NCBI RefSeq assembly: GCF_002980495.1
Contig: NZ_PVBR01000003.1
Coordinates: 310,001-374,000 of the forward strand
Reading direction: 5' to 3'
Origin: Phyllobacterium phragmitis
GTDB taxonomy: Bacteria > Pseudomonadota > Alphaproteobacteria > Rhizobiales > Rhizobiaceae
Length of the DNA stretch: 64,000 nucleotides
Shown: positions 16,296-24,764 of the stretch, piece by piece
Layout: each line of letters opens with the position of its first letter
Numbering within the stretch: position 1 is the stretch's first letter
Notes under the pieces: generated by a model
Database searches by the model: none
Seen by the model: the letters and a program-made list of their open reading frames with translations, nothing else
What the model was told of the DNA's origin: nothing
Translations under genes and position numbers: made by a program

Positions 16296-16424
16296 CGGTG
16301 GTAGTCCGGCTCAACACCTCTCTTTTAGGCTGTGTCACGTTCATGTCACGCGCATATTGAAGCTCTTCGCGCTAGTTTTGAAGCGATTGGGATTACCAGT
16401 CTGCTCTACCGGATGGAACGCTAG

Positions 16425-16643
16425 ATGGATGTCGCAGGAACCAAAGGTTCATCGGAATTATTCGCCCCGAACAGGGACGACGAAGCATTGAGAGAGTTGA
16501 TGGCCCTGGCGCGGCTCCTCACATTCGCGCAAGGTACGGCAAGAAACCTCAACGTCAGTTTCGTCGAGTATTGTCTCGATATGGCAGTGAACGGAATTCA
16601 CGAAGAGCTGCAAGCCAACGACAAGTTCAAGCTGCGCAACTGA
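16425..16643 (+). CDS. Small hypothetical protein downstream of tfuA
   Basis: 72 residues, 130 bases after tfuA on the same strand. The sequence is mostly helical (ALRELMALARLLTFAQGTAR, then VSFVEYCLDMAVNGIHEELQ) and is flanked by polar tails. It has normal codon usage and a possible GGATGGAA ribosome site. I recognise no domain. It could be an accessory or immunity protein of the YcaO/TfuA cluster or an unrelated regulator-like small protein. Confidence 0.55.
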   Translation: MDVAGTKGSSELFAPNRDDEALRELMALARLLTFAQGTARNLNVSFVEYCLDMAVNGIHEELQANDKFKLRN

Positions 16644-17099
16644 GTTTGCGCCGTAAGCGTCCGGTCGAGCAGCCTTTGAAATTGAGATTCTAGAGCAGTT
16701 CACTTTCAGACGGAAGCGATGCGTTCAGGCGTTCCTCAATCTTGACGGTGGCGAACACCCTATTCCAACCGTAGCAACAGCGGCATCGCTGAAGCATGGC
16801 AACCTGTGACAAGCACAGGAATGACGGTAGTTTGACTGTTGCTGGCTAATTGTCGACGCTTGCCGCCGGCAAACCGGTTCTCGCGGTGACGAAACATCTA
16901 CACTTCCGTCATTCCTGTGCCCGGGCCTGTGCTTGTCACGGGAATCCATGCCTCGTCATCTCCACAGTTCCGGCGATGCAGAATGGTAAGGCTAGACGGT
17001 TCCATCAAAACAGGAACACCTAATGATCGTCGAGCGCCGCGGTGTTTGGACGAGGTTGAGACGAGCGGCTCTGGTGTCATCACCAGACAAGGCGAAAGA
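16644..17099. other. Non-coding intergenic region with a repeat pair
   Basis: No supported gene. Contains an inverted pair of palindromic repeats (described separately) and short palindromes such as TCTGGTG/CACCAGA near 17067-17085 at the end of the ABC permease gene. Confidence 0.5.
16794..16951. repeat. Inverted pair of palindromic intergenic repeats
   Basis: The left copy (about 16794-16827) contains CCTGTGACAAGCACAGG. The right copy (about 16905-16951) is its reverse complement, with CCGTCATTCCTGTGC and CTTGTCAC, but carries a ~12-bp internal duplication (CCGGGCCTGTGC). Both copies share the outer CATGG/CCATG ends. Each unit follows the plan GTCATTC-stem-CTTGT-stem seen again near 31.9 kb. 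Confidence 0.7.
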
Positions 17100-17861
17100 T
17101 CAGTTGCGCAGCCGGTAGCCGGTCCTGAATATCCACGCGACAATCGCAATACAGATGAGCAGGAAAACCACCGTCATTGCGAGGCTGATGCCGATCGAAA
17201 CGTCGGACTTTCCGTAAAAGCTCCAGCGAAAGCCGCTGACCAGATAAACGACCGGGTTGAACAGCGTCACGGTGCGCCAGATGCCGGGCAGCATGTTGAT
17301 CGAATAGAAGCTGCCGCCAAGGAAGGTCAACGGTGTGACGATCAGCAGTGGCACCAGCTGCAGTTGCTCGAAGCTCTTCGCCCATATGCCGATGATGAAG
17401 CCGAACAGGCTGAAGGTCACCGCCGTCAGCACCAGGAAAGCGAGCATCCATAACGGATGCTCGATCCTGAGCGGCACGAACAGCGCCGCCGTCGCCAGGA
17501 TGATCAGGCCAAGCACGATCGACTTTGTCGCAGCACCCCCGACATAGGCGATGACAATTTCGAGATAGGACACCGGTGCCGACAGCAATTCGTAGATCGA
17601 ACCGACGAATTTCGGAAAATAGATGGCGAAAGAGGCGTTGGAGATCGACTGCGTCAAAAGCGTCAGCATGATCAGTCCCGGCACGATGAAGGCGCCGTAG
17701 CTGATGCCGTCGATCTCGGTGATGCGTGAGCCGATGGCCGCGCCGAAGACGACGAAGTAGAGTGACGTCGAAATGACCGGCGAGACGATGCTCTGCAGCA
17801 CCGTGCGAAAGGCGCGCGCCATTTCCATCCGGTAGATCGCCCAGACCGCCCGCCAGTTCAT
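17100..17861 (-). CDS. ABC-2 type transporter permease
   Basis: 253 residues, six predicted membrane segments (about 20-45, 58-80, 103-130, 138-162, 170-190 and 222-245). The late [16 protein letters not shown] block is typical of ABC-2/NodJ-like permeases. Start [14 protein letters not shown] at 17861 overlaps the end of the ATPase gene by 4 bases; a longer open frame upstream is only an out-of-frame read of the ATPase. Together they form a two-gene exporter. Cargo is unknown. Confidence 0.9.
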   Translation of the reverse strand: MNWRAVWAIYRMEMARAFRTVLQSIVSPVISTSLYFVVFGAAIGSRITEIDGISYGAFIVPGLIMLTLLTQSISNASFAIYFPKFVGSIYELLSAPVSYLEIVIAYVGGAATKSIVLGLIILATAALFVPLRIEHPLWMLAFLVLTAVTFSLFGFIIGIWAKSFEQLQLVPLLIVTPLTFLGGSFYSINMLPGIWRTVTLFNPVVYLVSGFRWSFYGKSDVSIGISLAMTVVFLLICIAIVAWIFRTGYRLRN

Positions 17862-18784
17862 GCCTGTTCCCTCACCAGATTGACGAAGATTTCCTCGAGC
17901 GAGCTGTTTTCCGTGTCGATGTCGCGGAACTGGATACCGGCCGCCTCGAGCTCGCGGATCAGCGAGGCGACGCCTGGCCGTTCGCTCTGGTTGTCGTAGG
18001 TGTAGGTGAGCTGTCCGCCATCGGATGAAAGCTCCAGCGCATAGTTCGAAAGTGTATCGGGAACGGCGGCGAGCGGGTTGCGCAGCTCCAGTATGAGCCG
18101 CTTGCGGCCAAGTTTGCGCATCAGCTCGGCCTTGTCCTCCACCAGCACGATCTCGCCGCGGTTGATGACGCCGACGCGGTCGGCCATCGCCTCGGCTTCT
18201 TCGATGTAATGCGTGGTCAGGATGATGGTGACGCCATCCTCGCGCAGCCGGCGCACCATCGCCCACATGTCCTGGCGCAGCTCGACATCGACGCCTGCCG
18301 TCGGTTCGTCGAGGAACAGTATGCGCGGCTCGTGCGACAGCGCCTTGGCGATCATCAGCCGGCGCTTCATGCCGCCCGACAGCGTGATCGCCTTGGCATC
18401 CTTCTTGTCCCAGAGCGACAGGTCGCGCAGCACTTTCTCGACGAACGCCTTGTCCGCCGGCTTACCGAACAGGCCGCGGCTGTAGTTGACCGTTGCCCAC
18501 ACGCTCTCGAAGGCATCGATGGTCAGTTCCTGCGGCACCAGCCCGATCAGGCCGCGCGCGGCACGGTATTCACGGTTGATGTCATGGCCGTCAACGGCGA
18601 CGGTGCCCGACGAGCGGTTGACGATGCCGCAGACGATCGAAATCAGCGTCGTCTTGCCGGCGCCGTTCGGCCCGAGCAGCGCAAAGATCTCGCCGCGCCT
18701 TATATCGAGATTGATCTCCCTCAGCGCCTTGAAGCCGGTGGCGTAGGTCTTGGTGACCCCGGAAATTGAAATGATCGGCTGCAT
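17858..18784 (-). CDS. ABC-2 exporter ATPase subunit
   Basis: 308 residues. Walker [10 protein letters not shown] at residues 38-46, signature LSGGMKRRL, Walker [14 protein letters not shown] and the H-loop [14 protein letters not shown] are intact. A C-terminal extension of about 80 residues follows the ATPase core, as in the DrrA/NodI-like exporters. Met at 18784 is chosen because the conserved [12 protein letters not shown] follows at once; upstream codons add a non-conserved tail. It is translationally coupled to the permease gene. Confidence 0.92.
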   Translation of the reverse strand: MQPIISISGVTKTYATGFKALREINLDIRRGEIFALLGPNGAGKTTLISIVCGIVNRSSGTVAVDGHDINREYRAARGLIGLVPQELTIDAFESVWATVNYSRGLFGKPADKAFVEKVLRDLSLWDKKDAKAITLSGGMKRRLMIAKALSHEPRILFLDEPTAGVDVELRQDMWAMVRRLREDGVTIILTTHYIEEAEAMADRVGVINRGEIVLVEDKAELMRKLGRKRLILELRNPLAAVPDTLSNYALELSSDGGQLTYTYDNQSERPGVASLIRELEAAGIQFRDIDTENSSLEEIFVNLVREQA

Positions 18785-19170
18785 GGCTGAAACGGCTGCT
18801 TGAAAGAGGAGTGTTGATTTAATCCGGTGGATGTGGGTGCGCAAATTCGGATGTCAATGGCGGTTCTGGATATCGGGATTCGCCGGAGTAGGCAACGCCT
18901 GCTCGGTCATCCGGCCGAATTCCATGCAAAAGCGCTGCTTCGGCACATCCCGTTCGCCTCGCTTTCGAGGCGCCCCGCAAGCACCGGATGAATGGGCGGC
19001 GCTTGAAAGTTCGATGTGATTGACAGCCGCGCATCAGGGACGCAGCGCTATGTCACGAAATGTCACGCCAGATACGGGTTCTTGTCGTTCGTTGAAGAAC
19101 GCCCTTTTCGACAGATTCTGGCTGCCGTTCTCAGGCGAATTTGGGAAAAGTCCTGAAAAACGGAACGACG
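18785..19170. other. Intergenic region; short unassigned minus-strand frame
   Basis: No gene is supported. A minus-strand frame ending at 18854-18856 reads EFGRMTEQALPTPANPDIQN near its end and is open for about 60 codons, but has no good start and no family I can name. Confidence 0.35.
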
Positions 19171-20304
19171 TCAGAATATCGAAGACAACAATGTCGAGAT
19201 CATGCCGACCGGCATGACCGCAATACTCGGGCAGGCTGCGTTCGGGAACTCAACCGTCCTGATCCATGTCTGTGAATGCGGGAGCGCCATCTTTACCTTG
19301 AGCGGAGCGACGCCCGGATCGCAGGCGCTTGCCGTATGAACTGCGAACCAGGCCGTCCGGCTCTTCGGTGAAAGCACCACCGGCAATGGCGGAACGGCAA
19401 GCTTGGACATGGTGCTCGAGCTGGAATAGCTGGCATAACCAGGCTGCGGTCGACCCTTCGCGTCGATGACGGAAATCGCAGGGTAGCCACGGATCATGCA
19501 GGCCTGGGTGCCGCTATATTCAATGAGATAAACATTCAGAGCCTGTGACATGCCAGCGTCGCCAAGATCGCTGTCCTTGATCGTGACATCGGAAGCCGCG
19601 CATTCAGGAAGCGGTTTGTCGAGAACCGACGCAAGGTTCTCGACGTCCTGCAGCCGTTGCTCGACCGCGGTGGCAATACAATTGGTCAGTTTCGGAGCCT
19701 CCGGCGGACACATGTTCGCAATATTTGGGAAAGCCGCCTGCTGGGCATCGAAAGCCGGCTGCCATGCCCGCCGCAGCTTTGATCGCAATCCCTTCGCGAC
19801 CACATCGATCTGCCGCACGGTTTGAAACAGGTCTGCCCTCCCACAGATCTCCTTGGCATATATGGCCCTGGGAAGAAGGTCGTCTTTCACACTCCCTTGA
19901 GTGCCGCAGTCAGGAACGACACCGCTTCCGGCGGGATCAGCCGATGAGGCAGAGTTTTCGGCCGGTGCAAGCCCGTTCAGGGCGGTCAAGATCGCGTTGT
20001 AGGCTCTGGTCAGACAATCGACATTTCCGCCGCAAAGATCACGCTGGCCGTGTATCCAGGAAACCTGCATCTGCTCGACCTTCCCCCTGAAGTCGACCGC
20101 GCCACCGGAAGTCAGGAGCTGCTTGTAAGTCGTGGCCAATTCCGTATCGAGCTTGCCGAGTTCAGGCGTGTTGCAGATCGCCCATTCGGTATCGGTTTCC
20201 GCCTTTCGGCAATCGAAGCTTTGTGCGCCGGCGGCATGCGGCAATGCAACGGCCGAGAAGACCAATGCGGCGATGAGACATTTCATGACGTGTATCGTTG
20301 GCAT
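19171..20304 (-). CDS. LprI-like (lysozyme inhibitor-like) protein with DUF4232 C-terminus
   Basis: 377 residues. A signal peptide (MKCLIAALVFSAVALPHAAG) is followed by an LprI/DUF1311 unit: FDCRKAETDTEWAICNTPEL, then GKLDTELATTYKQLL and the C-x-C spacing of RDLCGGNVDCL (residues ~30-115). The C-terminal ~130 residues match DUF4232, with CAASDV, then ACMIRGYPAISVIDAKGRP and a final AACPSIAV. Cys pairs point to a periplasmic or surface protein. Start 20304 is chosen from AAGGGATC upstream; 20286 is an alternative. A longer in-frame extension upstream belongs to an autotransporter remnant and is not part of this gene. Confidence 0.8.
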   Translation of the reverse strand: MPTIHVMKCLIAALVFSAVALPHAAGAQSFDCRKAETDTEWAICNTPELGKLDTELATTYKQLLTSGGAVDFRGKVEQMQVSWIHGQRDLCGGNVDCLTRAYNAILTALNGLAPAENSASSADPAGSGVVPDCGTQGSVKDDLLPRAIYAKEICGRADLFQTVRQIDVVAKGLRSKLRRAWQPAFDAQQAAFPNIANMCPPEAPKLTNCIATAVEQRLQDVENLASVLDKPLPECAASDVTIKDSDLGDAGMSQALNVYLIEYSGTQACMIRGYPAISVIDAKGRPQPGYASYSSSSTMSKLAVPPLPVVLSPKSRTAWFAVHTASACDPGVAPLKVKMALPHSQTWIRTVEFPNAACPSIAVMPVGMISTLLSSIF

Positions 20305-20384
20305 GCTTCGATCCCTTGCTGACGCGACGGCAAATTGGCAGGAAAGTGCCCTTGACGCGTTTTTCCAGTAGTGTTTCACCACAC

Positions 20385-20889
20385 CACCTTGATGCCATTC
20401 GAGGTCTGTGCGCCGGTGTTGCCGGAGGTGGCACCGGTGACGACGCGCAGATCCGTCGGAGTCATCGCCGCCCAGCTCCGTCTCGATGGCCAACATGCCG
20501 CCCTGGCCGATGTAGTCGCCATGGACGGTGAGCGTGCCGATCGATTTGTCCGGCGCGATGATGCCTCCAGCCGCATTGGCGGTCGTGCCAATCGTGCCGG
20601 TGCCCTGCAACTGCCTACCCAGCACCTCGATCGTGCCGCCGCTGACCTTCGAGGCGCCGGTCAAGCCGGAATAGCCGCCGCTCAGTAGCGTCTTGCCGGA
20701 ACCCATCTGGTCAAAGCCACCCGTTCCTGTGACGGCATTGGTGATTTTGACATCCTCGGAGCGGTTGAAGGCCAGCGTGCCATTGTCGGTGATGGCGCCG
20801 GCAACGCCGCCCGAGGTGTGGCCGTCGTCGAGCTGCAAAGCAGCCTTGGCTCCCGCTGCAATGATTATTCCACAAATACTGTTCTGCAT
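20385..20889 (-). pseudogene. Remnant of an autotransporter passenger (beta-strand repeats)
   Basis: The minus strand reads typical autotransporter-associated beta-strand repeats: NAVTGTGGFDQMGSGKTLLS, then TGASKVSGGTIEVLGRQLQG and GTLTVHGDYIGQGGMLAIET. Near 20455 the match moves frame to VVTGATSGNTGAQTSNGIKV, showing a frameshift. No signal peptide, passenger start or barrel domain remains. The remnant runs in-frame into the LprI gene only by chance. Confidence 0.7.
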
Positions 20890-21444
20890 ATGTCCATTAT
20901 GCGCATACGATTTCGGAAATATAATTATATTCGTATATTCATACAGAATTACTTAACAATTCAAGTATGATTAACACATAACATGGAAAAATCTATTCTT
21001 TGCGTGTGAATCTCAATCTACAATCTTGATAAGTCAAATATGACCAGCTTTCCATCGAGCGAAATGCTATATCTACGAGTACAATGATTGCGGATACACC
21101 GCATTACGGAAACTGATTGACCATTAAAGGTGTTGGCGACGGAATATATTCTGCGAGGCCGATCCCTTCAAAGGGCCAAAGTGAAGGATAAGCCCCTTCC
21201 CCGGCAGGGCCAGACCGGCGAGGAAGTGAACACCCATCGGTGCAAAGCTTCGCCGGTTATTCACGAGTAAGCGTGCCGCCTTATCAATACCCTTATCTTT
21301 GACCACGCTTTGCGCCAACTTCTCTTGCCTGCTGTTTTCGAAACGGACATGGGGTCGACCTTGCAAGCGAAAGGGGAGAAACCCTTAGCTTCTAAATTCT
21401 GTACGACTGGCCATTTAGCGATCGTCCCAGCGAAAAGCGTTTTC
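20890..21444. other. AT-rich intergenic region
   Basis: 20900-21125 is strongly AT-rich compared with its surroundings. A minus-strand frame at 21124-21366 (80 codons) has no signature. I see nothing else. Confidence 0.4.
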
Positions 21445-22635
21445 TCAGCGCGCGCTTGCCGGCGCCGGTTCGCTCTCCAGCACCGTCAATATCCGGTATG
21501 CGGCCTTCACGCGGGCTGAAATGGGGTAGCTCTTGTTTGCCAGCATCACGATGCCGATATCCTTGGCGGGAACGAAGGCGACGTAGGCGCCGAAGCCGTT
21601 CGTGGAGCCGGTTTTGTTGATCAGCACGGCTTCCTGCGGCGGCAGCGGTGGGGCAAGTCGCGTCACCTTGTTGGCCTTGCGGCTCATCTCAGAAGAGTTC
21701 CCCGCAAGAAGCCGAGCGAGATCAACCGGATAGGCATAGATCTCCCAACCCAAACCCTGAATCATATTGCCGACTTTGTAGTATCCGGTGTGGGTTGCGG
21801 TGACCGCGCGTTGGAGCGTTCCGTCCAGCTTTGAACCGTCCATGCTTGCCTCGACGAACCGGATCATGTCGGACGTGGTCGTCTTCACGCCATAGGCTTG
21901 CGAATCCAGCACGCCCGGCGTCACCCGAATGGGCTTGTTGCCTTTCGAATAACCATAGGCATAGTTGCCCATCTGGCCCTGCGGAACCCTGATGTAGGTA
22001 CGGCTGAGGCCGAGCGCCGGAAAGAGCTTTTGTTCCATCAGATCATCGAACGGCTCGCCCATGCCTCTGGCAGCGAGATAGCCGAACAGTCCGATGCTCG
22101 GATTCGAGTAGCGTCTGTGGGTGCCGGCGGCATAGGTCGGGCGCCAATTCTTGTAATATGCGATCATCGTTTTCTGATTGGTGACGGAGCCCGGAAACTG
22201 CAGGGGTAGGCCACCGGCCGTATAGGTGCCGAGATCGAGAAGGCTGATCTTGTCGAAGCTGCTGCCGGCGAGAACCGGCAGATATTTGCTCGCACTGTCG
22301 GAGAGAGACAGAGTTCCTCGCGCCGCAGCGTAGGATGCGAGTGTTGCGGTAAAGGTTTTGCTGATCGAGCCGATCTCGAAAATCGTATCTTCGGTGACCT
22401 TTTGTCCGCTCTTCTTCGAAGCGACGCCATAATTAAAGAAGTAGCGCTTTCCCTGGATTGTCACCGCCACGGCTATTCCCGGAATATCGTTCTCTTCCAT
22501 GACAGGCCCGATCGCTTCATTGACGACGCGCTCGAGATGGCTTTGGCCGCCACTATCGGCAGCGTGAGCGTATGTACCGAAGAGCAAGGAAACGATCGCG
22601 AAAACTGCAAGCTTTGGAAGAGACATCTTTTTCAT
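21445..22635 (-). CDS. ampC: Class C beta-lactamase, OCH-like
   Basis: 396 residues. It hydrolyses cephalosporins and penicillins in the periplasm by a serine mechanism. Signal peptide 1-25 ends HAADS. The class C motifs are intact: SISK at 90-93 (nucleophile Ser90), YSN at 176-178 and KTG at 341-343. Long stretches such as ASKKSGQKVTEDTIFEIGS and NPSIGLFGYLAARGM match, from memory, the OCH enzymes of Ochrobactrum. Usual length is about 390. No ampR-like regulator is next to it, unlike inducible AmpC loci. It is flanked on both sides by AT-rich non-coding DNA, which may mark transfer or an old insertion site. Confidence 0.9.
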   Translation of the reverse strand: MKKMSLPKLAVFAIVSLLFGTYAHAADSGGQSHLERVVNEAIGPVMEENDIPGIAVAVTIQGKRYFFNYGVASKKSGQKVTEDTIFEIGSISKTFTATLASYAAARGTLSLSDSASKYLPVLAGSSFDKISLLDLGTYTAGGLPLQFPGSVTNQKTMIAYYKNWRPTYAAGTHRRYSNPSIGLFGYLAARGMGEPFDDLMEQKLFPALGLSRTYIRVPQGQMGNYAYGYSKGNKPIRVTPGVLDSQAYGVKTTTSDMIRFVEASMDGSKLDGTLQRAVTATHTGYYKVGNMIQGLGWEIYAYPVDLARLLAGNSSEMSRKANKVTRLAPPLPPQEAVLINKTGSTNGFGAYVAFVPAKDIGIVMLANKSYPISARVKAAYRILTVLESEPAPASAR

Positions 22636-23204
22636 AGCGGATACAGAATCCTCATATTCATGTCATCGACCGCTTTTGTCGGCAATGGCGGTCGATAATC
22701 TTCATTACAACATGTGCCGATACCTGCGAAACCAGCATCCGTTGCATAGGATGCAACAGGGAGGCAGGAACAAGCGCAACGGATATATCTGGCTCACGCG
22801 GCCTCAACAAACGACGATAATTGGTGTGAGCCATGAGAAAAATTCGGGTGTCCGGGTGGTTCGCCCTCATCGGCCGGATGAAACAGCTCATCCGATCAGG
22901 ACATGCCAGGACAAACCTAAAATGTCCCTTTTGGCCGGTATTTCGCTGATGTCAGAATACTACCGCTTATCTTACTGCATCAAATATCAAAAATTTATAA
23001 TCAACCGCGATATAATCGCCGATATCAGCATAGAGATTACGGTATATCACATATTTATAAAATACATTTTTATACTTTTGTTGATTTTATCATCGTTTAA
23101 CTTATAGACTGCACTCATTAAGAATCACTTGGGAAGTGCGCCGACGTTCAAGCCAAATCATGTCTAGAACTATCGTGCATGATGATCATATCAGGGAGCT
23201 CTCC
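22636..23204. other. Intergenic promoter region of ampC and the urease operon, AT-rich
   Basis: No supported gene; 22970-23110 is very AT-rich. A perfect palindrome GTTGCAT-AGG-ATGCAAC lies at 22741-22757, about 110 bases upstream of ampC. The region also serves as 5' DNA of the urease operon. A plus-strand frame at 22676-23107 has AT-biased, unmatched sequence. Confidence 0.45.
22741..22757. promoter_or_regulatory. Candidate operator upstream of ampC
   Basis: Perfect 7-bp inverted repeat GTTGCAT/ATGCAAC with a 3-base spacer. The target gene and factor are unknown. Confidence 0.35.
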
Positions 23205-23810
23205 ATGAAATTGAGATCATTGGTAATCTGGCTGGTTGTTTCAATTACTGCAGCTTTCACTCCATCAATTGCCTGGGCTCATTCGGAAACCGGAGCGGCC
23301 GCGGGATTTTCTCACGGCTTTCTTCATCCGCTCACGGGTGCCGATCATATGCTGGCGATGATCGCCGTCGGCATTCTGGCCTACCAGATCGGCGGGCGTG
23401 CGCTCTGGCTCGTTCCCATCAGTTTTCTGTTGTTCATGGTCGCCGGCGGGGCTCTGGGCATCACGGGCGCCAATATCCCCCATGTTGAATTGGGCATAGC
23501 TCTTTCAGTCATCATTCTTGGTGCCGCTATCGCGTTGGGCATAGCCGCGCCGCTCATCGTGACGATGAGCGTTGTCGGCATCTTCGCGATCTTCCATGGC
23601 CATGCGCATGGCGCCGAAATGCCCGGGAGCTCCAATGCGCTTGGATATGCGCTGGGTTTCGTCAGCGCGACGGCGCTCCTGCATCTTGGCGGCATTGGCA
23701 TCGGCATGCTGATCGGCCGGGCTGGCGCTCGTCACGAGCCAACTCTGGTCCGAGCTGCCGGTGGGCTGATGACAGTCGCAGGACTGGGCATTCTCAGTGG
23801 TGCTCTGTGA
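23205..23810 (+). CDS. ureJ: HupE/UreJ family nickel permease
   Basis: 201 residues. A signal-like first segment ends AWAHS and is followed by about six membrane helices. The family motif HPLTGADHMLAMIAVG (about residues 43-58) is intact, and FHGHAHGAEMPGSSNALGYA fits the second metal-binding segment. UreJ/HupE proteins move nickel (or cobalt) for urease or hydrogenase. Position directly upstream of ureA supports the nickel role. Met 23205 is chosen for its GGGAG ribosome site and because it starts the signal-like segment. Confidence 0.88.
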   Translation: MKLRSLVIWLVVSITAAFTPSIAWAHSETGAAAGFSHGFLHPLTGADHMLAMIAVGILAYQIGGRALWLVPISFLLFMVAGGALGITGANIPHVELGIALSVIILGAAIALGIAAPLIVTMSVVGIFAIFHGHAHGAEMPGSSNALGYALGFVSATALLHLGGIGIGMLIGRAGARHEPTLVRAAGGLMTVAGLGILSGAL

Positions 23811-23895
23811 TCCTTCAATATCCACGCCAAGCACTCAGGCGCTTGGCCGATCAACGGGCCGATTATGCGGATTAAAATCTTGAAGGGCTTCGGCA

Positions 23896-24198
23896 ATGCA
23901 TCTCACTCCAAGGGAACTCGACAAGGTTCTGACCTACACCGTGGCCGACATCGCGTTGAGGCGAAAGGCCAAGGGTATCAAGCTCAACCATCCTGAATCC
24001 GTGGCCGTGCTGTCGGCCTATGTCCTGGACGGCGCCCGCGAAGGGCGCTCCGTCGAGGATGTGATGAGTGGCGCTCGCTCCGTGCTGACCAATGACGATG
24101 TGATGCCCGGCGTCGCCGATCTCATTCCAATGATCCAGATCGAAGCCGTCTTCACCGATGGCAGCCGGCTTGTGACACTTCACCAACCCATTCAGTAG
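23896..24198 (+). CDS. ureA: Urease gamma subunit
   Basis: 100 residues, the usual gamma-subunit length. [40 protein letters not shown] and the late [20 protein letters not shown] are textbook UreA segments. It forms the (alpha-beta-gamma)3 urease with UreB and UreC in the cytoplasm and hydrolyses urea to ammonia and carbamate. First structural gene of the operon. Confidence 0.96.
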   Translation: MHLTPRELDKVLTYTVADIALRRKAKGIKLNHPESVAVLSAYVLDGAREGRSVEDVMSGARSVLTNDDVMPGVADLIPMIQIEAVFTDGSRLVTLHQPIQ

Positions 24199-24211
24199 GA
24201 GCAAGAGAGCC

Positions 24212-24712
24212 ATGGCCGGACCAGACAAATCCAAGCGCTCCGCCGCAGCCAAATCTGTCTCAGGCAAATCTGCCCCAGGGCAGGTCGCAGCCGCGCCTGA
24301 TGCCGCTCGGCAGAAAAAACAGCCCATACCGGTGGGTGGTTACGATCTTGCCGCGGCGCCTATCGAGCTGAATGCCGGCCGGCCGCGCGTGGCTTTGAAG
24401 GTCCGCAATACGGGCGATCGGCCGATCCAGGTCGGCTCCCATTTCCATTTCTTCGAGGTCAACAGGTATCTCTCCTTCGACCGGGCCGCGGCTTTCGGAA
24501 TGCGGCTGGATATTCCTGCCAACACGGCAATCCGCTTCGAACCGGGTGACGAGAAAGATGTCACCGTCGTGCCGTTTGGAGGCAAGCGTTTCGTCTACGG
24601 CTTCAACAACCTCGTAGACGGCTGGACCGGCGAAGGCTCCGAGCCGAACTATCGGCCGAATTTCAATAACGCCGTGGAACTCGCGCGCAAGCAAGGCTTC
24701 AAGTCCTCCTGA
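24212..24712 (+). CDS. ureB: Urease beta subunit with N-terminal extension
   Basis: 166 residues. The conserved core starts near residue 39 ([20 protein letters not shown]) and runs through [20 protein letters not shown] and the [17 protein letters not shown] block. Residues 1-38 are an extra Lys/Ser/Ala-rich segment, longer than the roughly 100-residue beta subunit of many bacteria; I recall similar extensions in Brucella ure2-type proteins. Its start has a GGAGCAAGAG ribosome site 14 bases after ureA. Confidence 0.95.
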   Translation: MAGPDKSKRSAAAKSVSGKSAPGQVAAAPDAARQKKQPIPVGGYDLAAAPIELNAGRPRVALKVRNTGDRPIQVGSHFHFFEVNRYLSFDRAAAFGMRLDIPANTAIRFEPGDEKDVTVVPFGGKRFVYGFNNLVDGWTGEGSEPNYRPNFNNAVELARKQGFKSS

Positions 24713-24764
24713 CGAGATCAGCCGGGTTGAGGATCGCCGTGCCAAAAGTTGAGGACGAAAAACA

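Noticed and set aside
17100-18266. 388-codon frame for the ABC permease
   Set aside because: The first ~135 codons are an out-of-frame read of the ATPase gene; the real permease starts at 17861.
19171-20889. Single 572-residue chimera
   Set aside because: The N-terminal part is a frameshifted autotransporter remnant; a signal peptide for the LprI protein begins at about 20304.
22676-23107. 143-codon plus-strand frame
   Set aside because: AT-rich, no family match, overlaps a promoter region.
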